Source: an uncultured Bartonella sp. (GTDB lineage: Bacteria > Pseudomonadota > Alphaproteobacteria > Rhizobiales > Rhizobiaceae). From it: a stretch of DNA of 35,394 nt. Of this stretch, positions 8,199-16,084 are shown piece by piece. How positions within the stretch are numbered: the stretch's first letter is position 1; every line of letters begins with the position of its first letter. The stretch covers positions 1-35,394 of the forward strand of contig NZ_CALYQK010000015.1 of assembly GCF_945285465.1 (NCBI RefSeq), given 5' to 3'. Below the pieces are notes generated by a model. It did not search any database. It was not told the origin of the DNA and worked only from the letters and a program-made list of their open reading frames with translations. The position numbers and the translations under genes are program-made.

Positions 8199-9473
8199 TC
8201 AGGTATTCATCGAATCGAAAAATTCACTATTGGTTTTAGTCTGTTTCAATTTATCGATCAAAAATTCGATGGCATCAGTTGTTCCCATTGGCGCCAGAAT
8301 ACGGCGCAAAACAAAGATTTTCTGCAAATCGTGACGCGAAACGAGAAGATCTTCCTTACGTGTTCCCGATTTAAGAATATCCATAGCTGGAAAAATACGT
8401 TTGTCTGCAACTTTGCGATCAAGGACAATTTCCGAATTACCGGTGCCTTTGAATTCTTCAAAAATAACTTCGTCCATACGACTTCCGGTATCAATAAGTG
8501 CTGTGGCAATAATTGTCAGCGAACCACCTTCTTCAATATTACGCGCTGCTCCGAAAAAACGTTTTGGGCGTTGCAAAGCATTGGCATCAACACCGCCTGT
8601 CAATACTTTACCTGATGAGGGTACAACTGTATTATAGGCACGACCCAGACGGGTAATCGAATCGAGAAGAATAACGACATCCCGCCCCTGCTCGACCAGC
8701 CGCTTGGCTTTTTCGATCACCATTTCGGCAACCTGCACATGGCGTGACGCAGGCTCGTCAAAGGTTGAAGATACAACCTCGCCTTTTACCGAGCGTTGCA
8801 TATCCGTCACTTCTTCCGGCCGTTCATCAATCAACAAAACAATTAAAAAACATTCCGGGTGATTGGCTGTTATCGAATGAGCTATATTTTGTAACAATAC
8901 CGTTTTACCCGTTCTCGGCGGCGCAACAATTAACGCCCGCTGCCCTTTGCCCAAGGGTGAAATAAGGTCGATAACCCGCGCCGACATGTCTTTATTTGTC
9001 GGATCATTCAACTCCATCTTGAGACGTTCATTAGGATAAAGCGGGGTCAAATTATCAAAATGAATTTTATGACGGATTTTTTCTGGATCTTCAAAATTGA
9101 TTGTATTGATTTTTAATAAAGCAAAATAGCGTTCACCTTCTTTCGGACTGCGAATTGGCCCTTCCACCGTGTCACCGGTTTTTAATGAAAAACGCCGGAT
9201 TTGCGACGGCGACAAATAAATATCATCCGGTCCGGGTAAATAATTAGCATCGGCCGAACGCAAAAAGCCAAAACCGTCAAGCAAAACTTCCAGCACCCCT
9301 TCTCCAATAATCTCGACATCCTGAAGGGCGAGTTTTTTCAAAATAGCAAACATCAACTCCTGCTTGCGCATCAAAGAAGCATTTTCTACTTCCAGTGTTT
9401 CAGCAAAAGCGACAAGTTCAACCGGAGTTTTGCTTTTTAACTCTTGTAATTTCATCTGTTGGATATTCTGCAT
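8199..9473 (-). CDS. rho: Transcription termination factor Rho
   Basis: The hexameric RNA helicase that ends factor-dependent transcripts. An N-terminal Rho_N helical region is followed by a cold-shock-type RNA-binding domain ([20 protein letters not shown] near 69-88) and an ATPase core with Walker A APPRTGKT (about 184-191) and the [16 protein letters not shown] segment with secondary-channel residues. About 424 residues from the ATG at 9473-9471, which I prefer over a TTG one codon upstream. It lies between hemJ and mnmE, the common order in Rhizobiales. The gene has its own strong terminator. Confidence 0.97.
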   Translation of the reverse strand: MQNIQQMKLQELKSKTPVELVAFAETLEVENASLMRKQELMFAILKKLALQDVEIIGEGVLEVLLDGFGFLRSADANYLPGPDDIYLSPSQIRRFSLKTGDTVEGPIRSPKEGERYFALLKINTINFEDPEKIRHKIHFDNLTPLYPNERLKMELNDPTNKDMSARVIDLISPLGKGQRALIVAPPRTGKTVLLQNIAHSITANHPECFLIVLLIDERPEEVTDMQRSVKGEVVSSTFDEPASRHVQVAEMVIEKAKRLVEQGRDVVILLDSITRLGRAYNTVVPSSGKVLTGGVDANALQRPKRFFGAARNIEEGGSLTIIATALIDTGSRMDEVIFEEFKGTGNSEIVLDRKVADKRIFPAMDILKSGTRKEDLLVSRHDLQKIFVLRRILAPMGTTDAIEFLIDKLKQTKTNSEFFDSMNT

Positions 9474-9584
9474 CAAATATAGCTCTTCTCAACGAGAAAG
9501 GTCTATCTTTCTCTTAAACTGACTGTTTGTGGAAAACTCTAAAAAATAGACAAGGTGGGAATTCGAGATCTAATGTTGTCTTCG

Positions 9585-9618
9585 TAAAAAAGCAAGCCAT
9601 TTTCAATTAAAATGGCTT
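9585..9618 (-). terminator. Intrinsic terminator overlapping the hemJ stop codon
   Basis: On the minus strand AAGCCATTTT-AATTG-AAAATGGCTT is a perfect 10-bp stem (9594-9618), then GC and a six-T run. The hemJ stop codon (9607-9609) is at the loop edge, so termination of hemE-hemJ begins inside the coding end. Confidence 0.85.
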
Positions 9619-10167
9619 CACAATAACCGCAATGACCGCAACAATCATGAGAACTGTCGGTACTTCGTTCAATATACGCCAGGTTTTTTCCGAAAAATTA
9701 TTTTTATCATCGGCAAAATGACGCACACCGCGCGACAATAAACCGTGATAACCGGAAAGAAGAACCACAACCATAAGCTTCAAATGCAACCATCCGCCAT
9801 GCAAGGCATAAACTTCCCATGCCATCCAGAGCCCGGTTATCCACGAAACAATCATTGCCGGATTGATAATAGCACGCAGCAAGCGCCGTTCCATAACCTT
9901 GAAAGTTTCAGACTGTGTCGAGCCGATTTTCGCCTGACAGTGGTAAACAAACAGCCGCGGCAGATATAACATTCCTGCCATCCAGCTAATAATAGCAATA
10001 ACATGAAGCGCTTTTATCCATAAAACCGAATCGGGATTTTCATAGGGATTCACGTGAAACAATGCCCATAAAGCTACCAAAACAATTAAAAGTGCAACAA
10101 TAGCCCGAAACCAGATTGTCGACGTTTTCATACTCTTAACCGGGTTTTTATTCATCGGGTTTGTCAT
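9607..10167 (-). CDS. hemJ: Protoporphyrinogen IX oxidase HemJ
   Basis: A 186-residue membrane protein of the HemJ family, which oxidises protoporphyrinogen IX to protoporphyrin IX in many alphaproteobacteria lacking HemG or HemY. Four to five hydrophobic helices are visible (about 17-38, 47-70, 100-115, 125-140 and 167-183). The conserved histidine lies in [16 protein letters not shown], and [10 protein letters not shown] follows. The start overlaps the hemE stop by 4 bp, tying it to the preceding haem-pathway step. Codons for FHVNP contain a parS-like sequence (10046-10061). Confidence 0.92.
   Translation of the reverse strand: MTNPMNKNPVKSMKTSTIWFRAIVALLIVLVALWALFHVNPYENPDSVLWIKALHVIAIISWMAGMLYLPRLFVYHCQAKIGSTQSETFKVMERRLLRAIINPAMIVSWITGLWMAWEVYALHGGWLHLKLMVVVLLSGYHGLLSRGVRHFADDKNNFSEKTWRILNEVPTVLMIVAVIAVIVKPF
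10046..10061. promoter_or_regulatory. parS: parS-like site inside hemJ
   Basis: GGATTCACGTGAAACA is 14 of 16 to the parS consensus. Apart from its first base it is the reverse complement of the paired sites at 6683 and 6733. It is the parS-like site nearest the predicted origin, about 1.1 kb from the hemE-ppsR gap. Confidence 0.7.
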
Positions 10168-11189
10168 GGCTGATAATTCCTCACCTGTTTGACAAGTTTT
10201 TCGACATTCTCAATGGGTGTTTGCGGCGTTATACCATGACCCAAATTAAAAACTAACGGCCCGTTTCCCAAATTAAATAAAATATCGTCAACGCCATTTT
10301 GTAAAGCTCTACCACCAGCCACCAACCGTAACGGATCAAGATTTCCCTGAATTGGTGAAGACTGTTGCAGTGTTTTGGCAAAAGAAACGGGTATCGACCA
10401 ATCAAGCCCCAACGCAGTTACGCCAGTTTTTGCCACAAAATTCTTGTATAGGTTGCCTGCCCCTTTCGGAAAACCTATTATAGGAATGGCAGGAAATTCC
10501 TTTCTGATATTGCCAACCATGCGCTTGAATGGTTCGATAACAAAACTTTCAAAACTCTGTTCATCCAATACGCCGGCCCAAGAATCAAAAATCTGCAAAA
10601 CTTCGGCACCGGCTTTTGCCTGATTTACCAAATATTGCGCCGAGACGTCGGCGAGAATTTCCAGAAGCGCTTTCATCTCCTGCGGATTTAGAAAACCAAA
10701 TAAGCGAGCTGGCGCCTGATCAGACGTTCCATGACCGGCAATCATATAAGTAGCAACCGTCCATGGCGCTCCGCAAAATCCGATTAGGGCAGTATCATCG
10801 GGCAAAGCTTTTTTCAGAAGCGATAAAGTTTCAAAACTCGCTGATAACCTTTCCTGAGCTATTTCAACAGTCAGATGTTTTATATCGTTGACCGATATAG
10901 GATCAAGAATGGGACCTTTGCCTTCTTCAAATCGCAAATTACGTCCTAAAGCATGAGGAACAACGAGAATATCAGAAAAAAGGATAGCAGCATCAAAACC
11001 AAAGCGTCTGATCGGCTGCATTGTCACTTCAAATGCAAGCTTTGGATTGTAGCAAAGATCAAGAAAACTTCCTGCTTTTTGTCTTGTCTGGCGATATTCC
11101 GGTAAAAATCTTCCTGCCTGGCGCATTAGCCAAATTGGAGGGGGCGTTTGTGTTTTACTTCGTAAAACTTCAAGAATTTTTTTTGTCAT
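10164..11189 (-). CDS. hemE: Uroporphyrinogen III decarboxylase HemE
   Basis: Converts uroporphyrinogen III to coproporphyrinogen III in haem synthesis. The family signature [16 protein letters not shown] (18-33) contains the substrate-binding arginines; a second motif region is [13 protein letters not shown] (about 137-149) and a third is [11 protein letters not shown]. 341 residues, normal length. It is the first gene left of the predicted origin, transcribed away from it, and overlaps hemJ by 4 bp. In Caulobacter the hemE promoter region is part of the origin. Confidence 0.97.
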   Translation of the reverse strand: MTKKILEVLRSKTQTPPPIWLMRQAGRFLPEYRQTRQKAGSFLDLCYNPKLAFEVTMQPIRRFGFDAAILFSDILVVPHALGRNLRFEEGKGPILDPISVNDIKHLTVEIAQERLSASFETLSLLKKALPDDTALIGFCGAPWTVATYMIAGHGTSDQAPARLFGFLNPQEMKALLEILADVSAQYLVNQAKAGAEVLQIFDSWAGVLDEQSFESFVIEPFKRMVGNIRKEFPAIPIIGFPKGAGNLYKNFVAKTGVTALGLDWSIPVSFAKTLQQSSPIQGNLDPLRLVAGGRALQNGVDDILFNLGNGPLVFNLGHGITPQTPIENVEKLVKQVRNYQP

Positions 11190-11243
11190 GGCTTATGTTG
11201 GCTTTTTCAATTGATCTTTTCAAGAAAGAAATTTTTTAACTAG

Positions 11244-11262
11244 GATTCTGATTCTTAGAGTC
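11244..11262. promoter_or_regulatory. Cluster of three GANTC (CcrM) sites
   Basis: GATTC (11244), GATTC (11250) and GAGTC (11258) fall within 19 bp, where GANTC is expected about once per 256 bp. A fourth (GAATC) is at 11586, at the ppsR start. CcrM methylates GANTC in alphaproteobacteria and couples methylation to the cell cycle. Confidence 0.65.
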
Positions 11263-11273
11263 TGTGTTTTCTG

Positions 11274-11288
11274 TTAATTATTTATTAA
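11274..11288. promoter_or_regulatory. CtrA-binding site, TTAA-N7-TTAA
   Basis: TTAATTATTTATTAA is an exact TTAA-N7-TTAA match. CtrA, the alphaproteobacterial cell-cycle regulator, binds such sites in the Caulobacter origin and represses initiation. It lies 8 bp from the nearest DnaA box and upstream of hemE. Confidence 0.7.
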
Positions 11289-11295
11289 CCAAATT

Positions 11296-11304
11296 TTTTC
11301 CACA
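11296..11304 (+). promoter_or_regulatory. DnaA box 1
   Basis: TTTTCCACA matches TTWTNCACA exactly. Confidence 0.65.
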
Positions 11305-11446
11305 GATAGAGGAAGATAAAAAAAATTACGTTCATTTTTTTTTGCTTTTTATCGATAACGAAAATTGCAAAATTAAAAAATAAAAACAACGAGTTTTGGA
11401 ATATGACAAATTTTTAAAACTGGAATGCTAAAAAAATAGCAAAAAG

Positions 11447-11455
11447 TTTTCCACA
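11447..11455 (+). promoter_or_regulatory. DnaA box 2
   Basis: TTTTCCACA matches TTWTNCACA exactly. It is followed without a gap by TTATACAGA (11456-11464), a one-mismatch box in the same orientation. Confidence 0.7.
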
Positions 11456-11498
11456 TTATACAGATCGGACTTTAAAAATTAGTCACAGCATTTCTGCT

Positions 11499-11507
11499 TG
11501 TGTATAA
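11499..11507 (-). promoter_or_regulatory. DnaA box 3
   Basis: The minus strand reads TTATACACA, an exact match to TTATNCACA. A one-mismatch box TTATCCTCA lies at 11518-11526 on the plus strand. Confidence 0.7.
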
Positions 11508-11583
11508 GATGGCATGGTTATCCTCATTTTTTTAAAAAAATGCACATTTTTGATATAATTTTCACATCTATCAACAAGGGACT

Positions 11584-12414
11584 GTGAATCCTGTGGCAAA
11601 GACAAAATTGAACTTTCATTTATATCTGATTTCTGATGCGACCGGAGAGACTCTCCTTTCGGCAGGACGGGCAGTAGCATCGCAATTTGTTGAGGCACAG
11701 GTGATAGAGCATGTTTATCCGCTCATTCGCAATGAAGGTCAGTTGAATGACGTTATAAAACAAATTCATCGCAATCCCGGGATTGTCCTTTATACAATTG
11801 TTGATGAAAATATGGCTCGCCAGCTTCAATCGGCATGCGATAAAATCGGTGTCCCATCAGTGTCCGTACTTGATTCGGTCTTTCAGGCTTTCCATTCGTT
11901 TCTCAGACTTCCGGCAAACCGGCGCGTCAGTGCCCAGCACGAGCTTAATGATAATTACTTCAAGCGCATAGATGCATTGAATTACACAATGGATCACGAT
12001 GATGGACAATTGCCCGACGGTCTGCCAAAAGCTGACGTGATTCTGGTTGGAATTTCGCGCACATCAAAAACTCCTACAAGTATCTATCTGGCCAATCGCG
12101 GTATAAAAACCGCCAACGTTCCGCTTGTTCCGGGAGTAGAACCACCCAAACAATTATTTCTTGCAAAAAATCCGCTAATTGTCGGACTGATTGCTTCAGC
12201 CGAAAGAGTGAGTCAGGTGCGGCAAAGCCGCAATATTGGTGGCGGTCTTAGCACCGAAAGTTATACAGATCGGGCCAGTATTACGCAGGAACTGACCTAT
12301 GCCAAACAGATTTGCTCACGCAATAACTGGCCGATTATAGATGTTTCGCGTCGTTCGATTGAAGAAACTGCAACCGCGATTCTCGAACTTTATATGCGCG
12401 AGCACCAGATTTGA
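11584..12414 (+). CDS. ppsR: Bifunctional kinase/pyrophosphorylase regulating PEP synthase or PPDK
   Basis: A PSRP (DUF299) family protein, 276 residues. Family members phosphorylate (from ADP) and dephosphorylate a threonine of phosphoenolpyruvate synthase or pyruvate phosphate dikinase. Motifs: [15 protein letters not shown] near 17-31, and the P-loop region [19 protein letters not shown] near 156-174, then NVPLVPGV. Two GTG starts are possible (11584 and 11593). AAGGGA lies close to the first and about 11 bp from the second, so the start is uncertain by three codons. It is the first gene right of the origin. Which enzyme it controls cannot be told from this window. Confidence 0.92.
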   Translation: MNPVAKTKLNFHLYLISDATGETLLSAGRAVASQFVEAQVIEHVYPLIRNEGQLNDVIKQIHRNPGIVLYTIVDENMARQLQSACDKIGVPSVSVLDSVFQAFHSFLRLPANRRVSAQHELNDNYFKRIDALNYTMDHDDGQLPDGLPKADVILVGISRTSKTPTSIYLANRGIKTANVPLVPGVEPPKQLFLAKNPLIVGLIASAERVSQVRQSRNIGGGLSTESYTDRASITQELTYAKQICSRNNWPIIDVSRRSIEETATAILELYMREHQI

Positions 12415-12417
12415 TTC

Positions 12418-13041
12418 ATGACAGATATTGAACACGCAAAAAACATGCCACAGCCATCGCTTATTCTTGCTTCATTGAGCCCTTTTCGTAAAACGATTCT
12501 GGAAAATGCCGGACTGGATTTTACCGTCGCTGGTGCTGAAATAGACGAACGGCAGGTGGAACAGAATTTTGCACAAATAAGTCCCGAGGAATTGGCAAAA
12601 AATCTTGCGCGCGCAAAGGCGGAAAACGTTTCTTGTCAATTTCCCCAGGCTCTTGTTATTGGATGTGACCAAACACTCGATTTTGACGGGCAAGTGCTTC
12701 ACAAATCTGCCAGTCTTGATGAAGCCTATAACCGTCTTCACGCTTTGTCAGGCAAGACCCATTATCTTCATAGCGGTATTGCACTTGCCAAAGCGGGCAC
12801 AACAATTTGGTTTGATCTTTCGAGTGCCAAAATGACCATGCGTCCACTTTCATCACAATTTATCAATTATTATCTTGATCGTGTTGGAAAAGACGTGTTG
12901 GCAAGTGTCGGAGCTTATCAGATTGAAGGTGAAGGTATTCAATTATTTGAAAAAATTGATGGCGATTATTTCACTATTATAGGATTGCCGCTTTTGTTAT
13001 TGTTAAAAAAATTACGCCAAATGGGAGTCATCAAACAATAA
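12418..13041 (+). CDS. maf: Maf-family nucleotide pyrophosphatase
   Basis: A 207-residue Maf/YceF-like house-cleaning pyrophosphatase acting on nucleoside triphosphates, including modified or non-canonical ones. LILASLSPFRKTILENAGL (about 15-33) is the family N-terminus (usually SxSPxR); the catalytic-base region is VIGCDQTLDFDG. The start lies 3 bp after ppsR and the stop 1 bp before aroE, so ppsR-maf-aroE-coaE form a tight operon. The substrate subgroup (Maf versus YceF type) is not certain. Confidence 0.92.
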   Translation: MTDIEHAKNMPQPSLILASLSPFRKTILENAGLDFTVAGAEIDERQVEQNFAQISPEELAKNLARAKAENVSCQFPQALVIGCDQTLDFDGQVLHKSASLDEAYNRLHALSGKTHYLHSGIALAKAGTTIWFDLSSAKMTMRPLSSQFINYYLDRVGKDVLASVGAYQIEGEGIQLFEKIDGDYFTIIGLPLLLLLKKLRQMGVIKQ

Positions 13042-13042
13042 G

Positions 13043-13906
13043 ATGAGGGAAATAAATACAATTGATGCGCCGCAAGCTTTTGTCACCGGATACCCGGTTG
13101 GTCATTCTCTTTCGCCACAAATCCACCGCTACTGGTTAAACAAATATCATTTGAACGGTTGTTATGATGCTGTCGAAGTCAAACCCGAAAATTTTTCCGA
13201 CTTTATCGGCCAGTTAGCCGAAAAAGGATTTTGTGGAGGTAATGTAACACTTCCGCATAAGGAAGAAGCATTTCGCCTTGCGGAAAAAAAAGACGAGGTA
13301 GCCACAATTATTGGTGCTGCCAATACATTGTGGTTTGAAAATAATAAACTTTGTGCAACCAATACCGATGGTTATGGCTTTGCTGCCAATCTTGACGATT
13401 TCGCCCCCGGTTGGGCCGGTGGTACAGCTCTTGTTATTGGTGCAGGTGGCGCAGCACGTGCGATTATCCATACACTCAAACAACGTGGCTTTGAGTGTAT
13501 TTATCTCGTTAATCGTACGAAATCGCGCGCCGATGCACTCGCCGAATATTTTGGCGCGCCGGTAAAAGCACACAAATGGCATGAGATAGACAATATTGTC
13601 TCCCATGCCGATTTTATTGTTAATACTACGTCTTTGGGGATGGAAAACAAGCTTGTTAAAAATGTCGATCATTCGTTTATAGATTTACAAATAGCCAAGC
13701 CTTCTGTTCTTGTTACCGATATTGTTTATACGCCCCTTGTCACTCCCCTTTTGGCACAAGCGCGCGCGCTTAATTTATCAACCGTTGACGGTATAGGCAT
13801 GTTGCTGCATCAGGCCGTACCAGGTTTTGAACGCTGGTTTGGCAAAAGACCCGAGGTCGATCAAACACTGCGACAGAAAATTTTGCAGAAAATGGGTGAA
13901 TTATGA
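13043..13906 (+). CDS. aroE: Shikimate dehydrogenase (NADP+)
   Basis: Reduces 3-dehydroshikimate to shikimate in aromatic amino-acid synthesis. The substrate site has GYPVGHSLSPQIH (about 17-29) and GNVTLPHKE (about 68-76) with the catalytic lysine. NADP binding is at VIGAGGAARA (about 130-139), followed by NRTKSRA, whose arginine favours NADP. The C-terminal GIGMLLHQA closes the active site. 287 residues, normal length. Its TGA stop overlaps the coaE ATG by 4 bp. Confidence 0.96.
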   Translation: MREINTIDAPQAFVTGYPVGHSLSPQIHRYWLNKYHLNGCYDAVEVKPENFSDFIGQLAEKGFCGGNVTLPHKEEAFRLAEKKDEVATIIGAANTLWFENNKLCATNTDGYGFAANLDDFAPGWAGGTALVIGAGGAARAIIHTLKQRGFECIYLVNRTKSRADALAEYFGAPVKAHKWHEIDNIVSHADFIVNTTSLGMENKLVKNVDHSFIDLQIAKPSVLVTDIVYTPLVTPLLAQARALNLSTVDGIGMLLHQAVPGFERWFGKRPEVDQTLRQKILQKMGEL

Positions 13907-14499
13907 TTATTTTGGGTCTCACCGGTTCGATTGGCATGGGAAAATCTACAACAGCCGGTTTTTTTTTGGCGGCAGGTATTCCTGTCTATAATGCTGACGA
14001 GGCGGTACACGAGCTTTATGAAAGCAAACCCGTTATCGAAAAGCTTCGTCAGATTTTTCCCGATAGTATAACCGAAGGCCGGATTGACCGGGCAAAATTG
14101 TCAAAAGAAATTATTGCCGATTCATCAAAATTGCAATTATTGGAAAGCATTATTCATCCGTTGGTGCGCCAAAAAGAAAAGGCGTTTATCCGGAAATATC
14201 GCGAAGAGCACGCCAAGCTTGTCGTTCTTGATATTCCTTTATTATTTGAAAGCGGACCTGAAGGACGGGTCGATAAAATTGCTGTTGTATCGGCACCTTC
14301 GAGCATTCAGCGTCAACGTGTTCTGGCTCGTCCGGGCTGGAGCCGTAAAAAACTCGATCATTTATTATCACGACAAATTCCAGACAGCGAAAAAAGGCAG
14401 CGGGCCGATTTTATTATTGATAGCAGTCAGGGGCTGGCTTATGCCCAAAAACAGGTTCAAGCAATCATTGCCGAATTAACCGGCGATAAACAGCAATAA
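13903..14499 (+). CDS. coaE: Dephospho-CoA kinase
   Basis: The final step of coenzyme A synthesis, phosphorylating dephospho-CoA. The P-loop is GSIGMGKST near residues 8-16; the lid and substrate region has YNADEAVHELY and HPLVRQKEKAF, and DIPLLFESG is the conserved central motif. 198 residues. A 12-bp inverted repeat straddles the 3' end of the gene and may act as terminator. Confidence 0.95.
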   Translation: MIILGLTGSIGMGKSTTAGFFLAAGIPVYNADEAVHELYESKPVIEKLRQIFPDSITEGRIDRAKLSKEIIADSSKLQLLESIIHPLVRQKEKAFIRKYREEHAKLVVLDIPLLFESGPEGRVDKIAVVSAPSSIQRQRVLARPGWSRKKLDHLLSRQIPDSEKRQRADFIIDSSQGLAYAQKQVQAIIAELTGDKQQ

Positions 14500-14529
14500 C
14501 GTTCAAATCCGATATTTTTGCTGTTTATC
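14485..14529 (+). terminator. Long hairpin across the coaE stop codon
   Basis: GATAAACAGCAA (14485-14496) and TTGCTGTTTATC (14518-14529) are perfect 12-bp arms separated by 21 nt that include the coaE stop. Short T-runs follow at 14536-14541. It could be a terminator or an mRNA 3'-end structure. Confidence 0.5.
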
Positions 14530-14672
14530 TTGGCTATTTTTTGCCATGGCTTTTTTGCGGATTTAAAATCTTCAGTGACAAACAAAAAACAGATTGATTT
14601 GCTTGTAGAACAAGCGGAAAAGCACTTTAACATTCTTGTTGATGGAATTTGGGAATCCGGAAGAGCCTTTTT

Positions 14673-15380
14673 ATGCGCGAGATTATTTTTGATACAGAAA
14701 CAACAGGACTTCACAAAGAAACAGATCGTGTGGTCGAAATCGGATGTGTCGAAATGGTTGATCGTTATTTAACCGATAAGACATTTCATGTTTATCTCAA
14801 TCCACAAGGGGTGATTATTCCTGACGAAGTTGTTGCCGTACACGGGCTGACCAATGAAAGACTCAAAAACGAACCGAAATTTGCAGAAATAGCCGATGAT
14901 TTTCTGGCCTTTATCGAAGGTGCAACACTGATTGCCCATAATGCCAGTTTCGACCTTGGATTTTTGAATGCCGAATTGGAACGGATCAATAAACCTCTCA
15001 TCAGTGTCGATCGTATTATTGATACTTTGGCTATGGCTCGCCGAAAATTTCCCATGGGGCCAAATTCTCTTGATGCCCTGTGCAAGCGTTTTGGTATAGA
15101 CAATTCCCGGCGCACATTGCACGGCGCGTTGCTTGACTCTGAAATTCTTGCCGATGTTTATATCGAGCTTATTGGCGGAAAACAGGGTGCCTTGGGATTT
15201 ACCAGTTCCAATGGCAAACGTGACAATAATGATAATCAAAACAAAATCGCTGTAACACTTAAAAGCCGCCCTGATCCTCTGCCTGACCGTGTGACCGAAG
15301 CAGATCGAGTTGCTCATGAAGCGTTGGTCGAAAAACTGGGCGACAAAGCCTTATGGTGCCATGTCGCCAATAAAGGGTGA
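14673..15380 (+). CDS. dnaQ: DNA polymerase III epsilon subunit (3'-5' proofreading exonuclease)
   Basis: The proofreading subunit of the replicative polymerase. DEDDh exonuclease motifs are intact: IFDTETTGL (Exo I, residues 5-13), HNASFDLGFL (Exo II) and HGALLDSEILADVY (Exo III). The start is placed at the ATG at 14673 because MREIIFDTETTG is the usual N-terminus and GGAAGAG lies about 8 bp upstream; an open extension back to 14649 has no support. About 235 residues. The C-terminal tail (DPLPDRVTEADRVAHEALV) is the polymerase-alpha binding region. In related genomes secB follows; here polA does. Confidence 0.95.
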   Translation: MREIIFDTETTGLHKETDRVVEIGCVEMVDRYLTDKTFHVYLNPQGVIIPDEVVAVHGLTNERLKNEPKFAEIADDFLAFIEGATLIAHNASFDLGFLNAELERINKPLISVDRIIDTLAMARRKFPMGPNSLDALCKRFGIDNSRRTLHGALLDSEILADVYIELIGGKQGALGFTSSNGKRDNNDNQNKIAVTLKSRPDPLPDRVTEADRVAHEALVEKLGDKALWCHVANKG

Positions 15381-15400
15381 AGGCAGCTGAAGTTTCACGT

Positions 15401-15523
15401 TCATTTTAAGGTTTTTCGGGTAGTTAAACTTGACCAATAAAAGTAGATTACGCCGTTGTCGCGGCCAACAATAATGTCTGGTCTCGTTGGCGGAGTTAAT
15501 GGACCCTTGTCAAAAAGCGGCAG
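15401..15523 (-). pseudogene. Possible 3' remnant of a decayed gene
   Basis: The minus strand reads LPLFDKGPLTPPTRPDIIVG, continues with RDNGVIYFYWSS, and stops at 15401-15403; an in-frame stop (524-526 of this kilobase) closes it upstream. The composition is protein-like, but I do not recognise it and there is no start codon. It sits where a minus-strand secB is found in related genomes but does not resemble SecB. Confidence 0.25.
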
Positions 15524-15755
15524 CTAATATGGTATTTTGGTCGTCTCGGCAAGTTTTTACGATAGCATCTTGCCGATATATTTGCCACACCATCAGAAAA
15601 TTCCGACTTTGCCTTATTGATTTGCTAAACAGCCGAACCAATTGACAGCGCGAATAGAAATCAGCGCTGACAGGTACTGTTTTCTGGCTGTTAGATGAAG
15701 CTTTGGAATTTTTCATGAAAATCCGGATTTCAAAAATTTTGATCGTCTTTAGAAC

Positions 15756-15902
15756 AAAAAACAGGCCGCTGTGGAGAGGGGGAACCACAACGGCCTTATC
15801 ACTGCACTTACTCAACAGTCTGGAGAGGGAAAGTAGACTGTCGTGATCCGGAAAATGGCGGGGACAATGCCAAATAACCGGAGATATCGACGCAGTGTCG
15901 AT
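15756..15902 (-). ncRNA. Candidate trans-acting small RNA with two CU-rich hairpin loops
   Basis: A predicted RNA of about 147 nt read leftwards. Structure in order: hairpin ATCGAC/GTCGAT (15886-15902); stem of paired CCGG (15848-15851 and 15878-15881) with inner TGGC/GCCA and a C-rich loop; hairpin ACAGTCT/AGACTGT (15815-15841) whose loop reads ACTTTCCCTCTCC; and a terminator hairpin AGGCCG-TGTGG (15763-15796) with loop TTCCCCCTCT, followed by a U-rich tail (TGTTTTTTG). A sigma70-like promoter lies just upstream. The UCCCUCUCC loops could pair with GGAG ribosome sites, as in rhizobial AbcR-type and other alphaproteobacterial sRNAs. Homology to a named family is not claimed. Read on the plus strand, the loops would be GGAGAGGG and there is no T-run. 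Confidence 0.7.
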
Positions 15903-15908
15903 AGGCGT

Positions 15909-15937
15909 TATAAAAGATCTAAAAAATGGCTTTTCAA
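15909..15937 (-). promoter_or_regulatory. Sigma70-like promoter of the candidate small RNA
   Basis: On the minus strand, TTGAAA (15932-15937) and TTTATA (15909-15914) are separated by 17 bp. The expected transcription start is at about 15902, exactly where the first hairpin begins. Confidence 0.6.
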
Positions 15938-16084
15938 GGGCAACTAAATTAACATTTCGTAATAAATACGTGAACAGAGAACGGGGATGTTTGGTTATAG
16001 GTTTTGTCGGCATTAATGTTATAGTTTACGAATATGCTTTTTAAACGGTACACTTCAACGTAAGAGTTCAGCTTTTAATTCGGG

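Larger units (their letters stand above)
11190..11583. other. oriC: Predicted chromosomal origin of replication (oriC) between hemE and ppsR
   Basis: A 394-bp, strongly AT-rich gap between divergent hemE and ppsR (a DUF299-family gene). Caulobacter Cori lies in the same hemE/DUF299 interval and the Sinorhizobium origin is also next to hemE. Direct evidence: three TTWTNCACA DnaA-box matches (11296, 11447 and 11499), two one-mismatch boxes (11456-11464 and 11518-11526), A/T-rich runs at 11311-11440 suited to unwinding, a CtrA site at 11274-11288, and clustered GANTC sites at 11244-11262. Genes on both sides point away, and parS sites with parAB lie close by. No replication assay or skew calculation was possible. 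Confidence 0.85.
15381..16084. other. 704-bp gap between dnaQ and polA with small RNA and coding remnant
   Basis: It contains a predicted minus-strand small RNA with promoter (15756-15937) and a possible minus-strand coding remnant (15401-15523), both described separately. Nothing convincing is seen at 15524-15750, and 15940-16084 holds only the polA leader. A 167-codon minus-strand frame across 15510-16013 is rejected. Confidence 0.6.

Noticed and set aside
14500..14512. T-loop-like GTTCAAATCC that could mark a tRNA
   Set aside because: No acceptor, D or anticodon arms can be paired around it; it sits in the loop of the coaE hairpin.
15510..16013. 167-codon minus-strand open frame in the dnaQ-polA gap
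   Set aside because: No recognisable family; it runs across the predicted sRNA, its promoter and terminator, so an open frame by chance is likelier.
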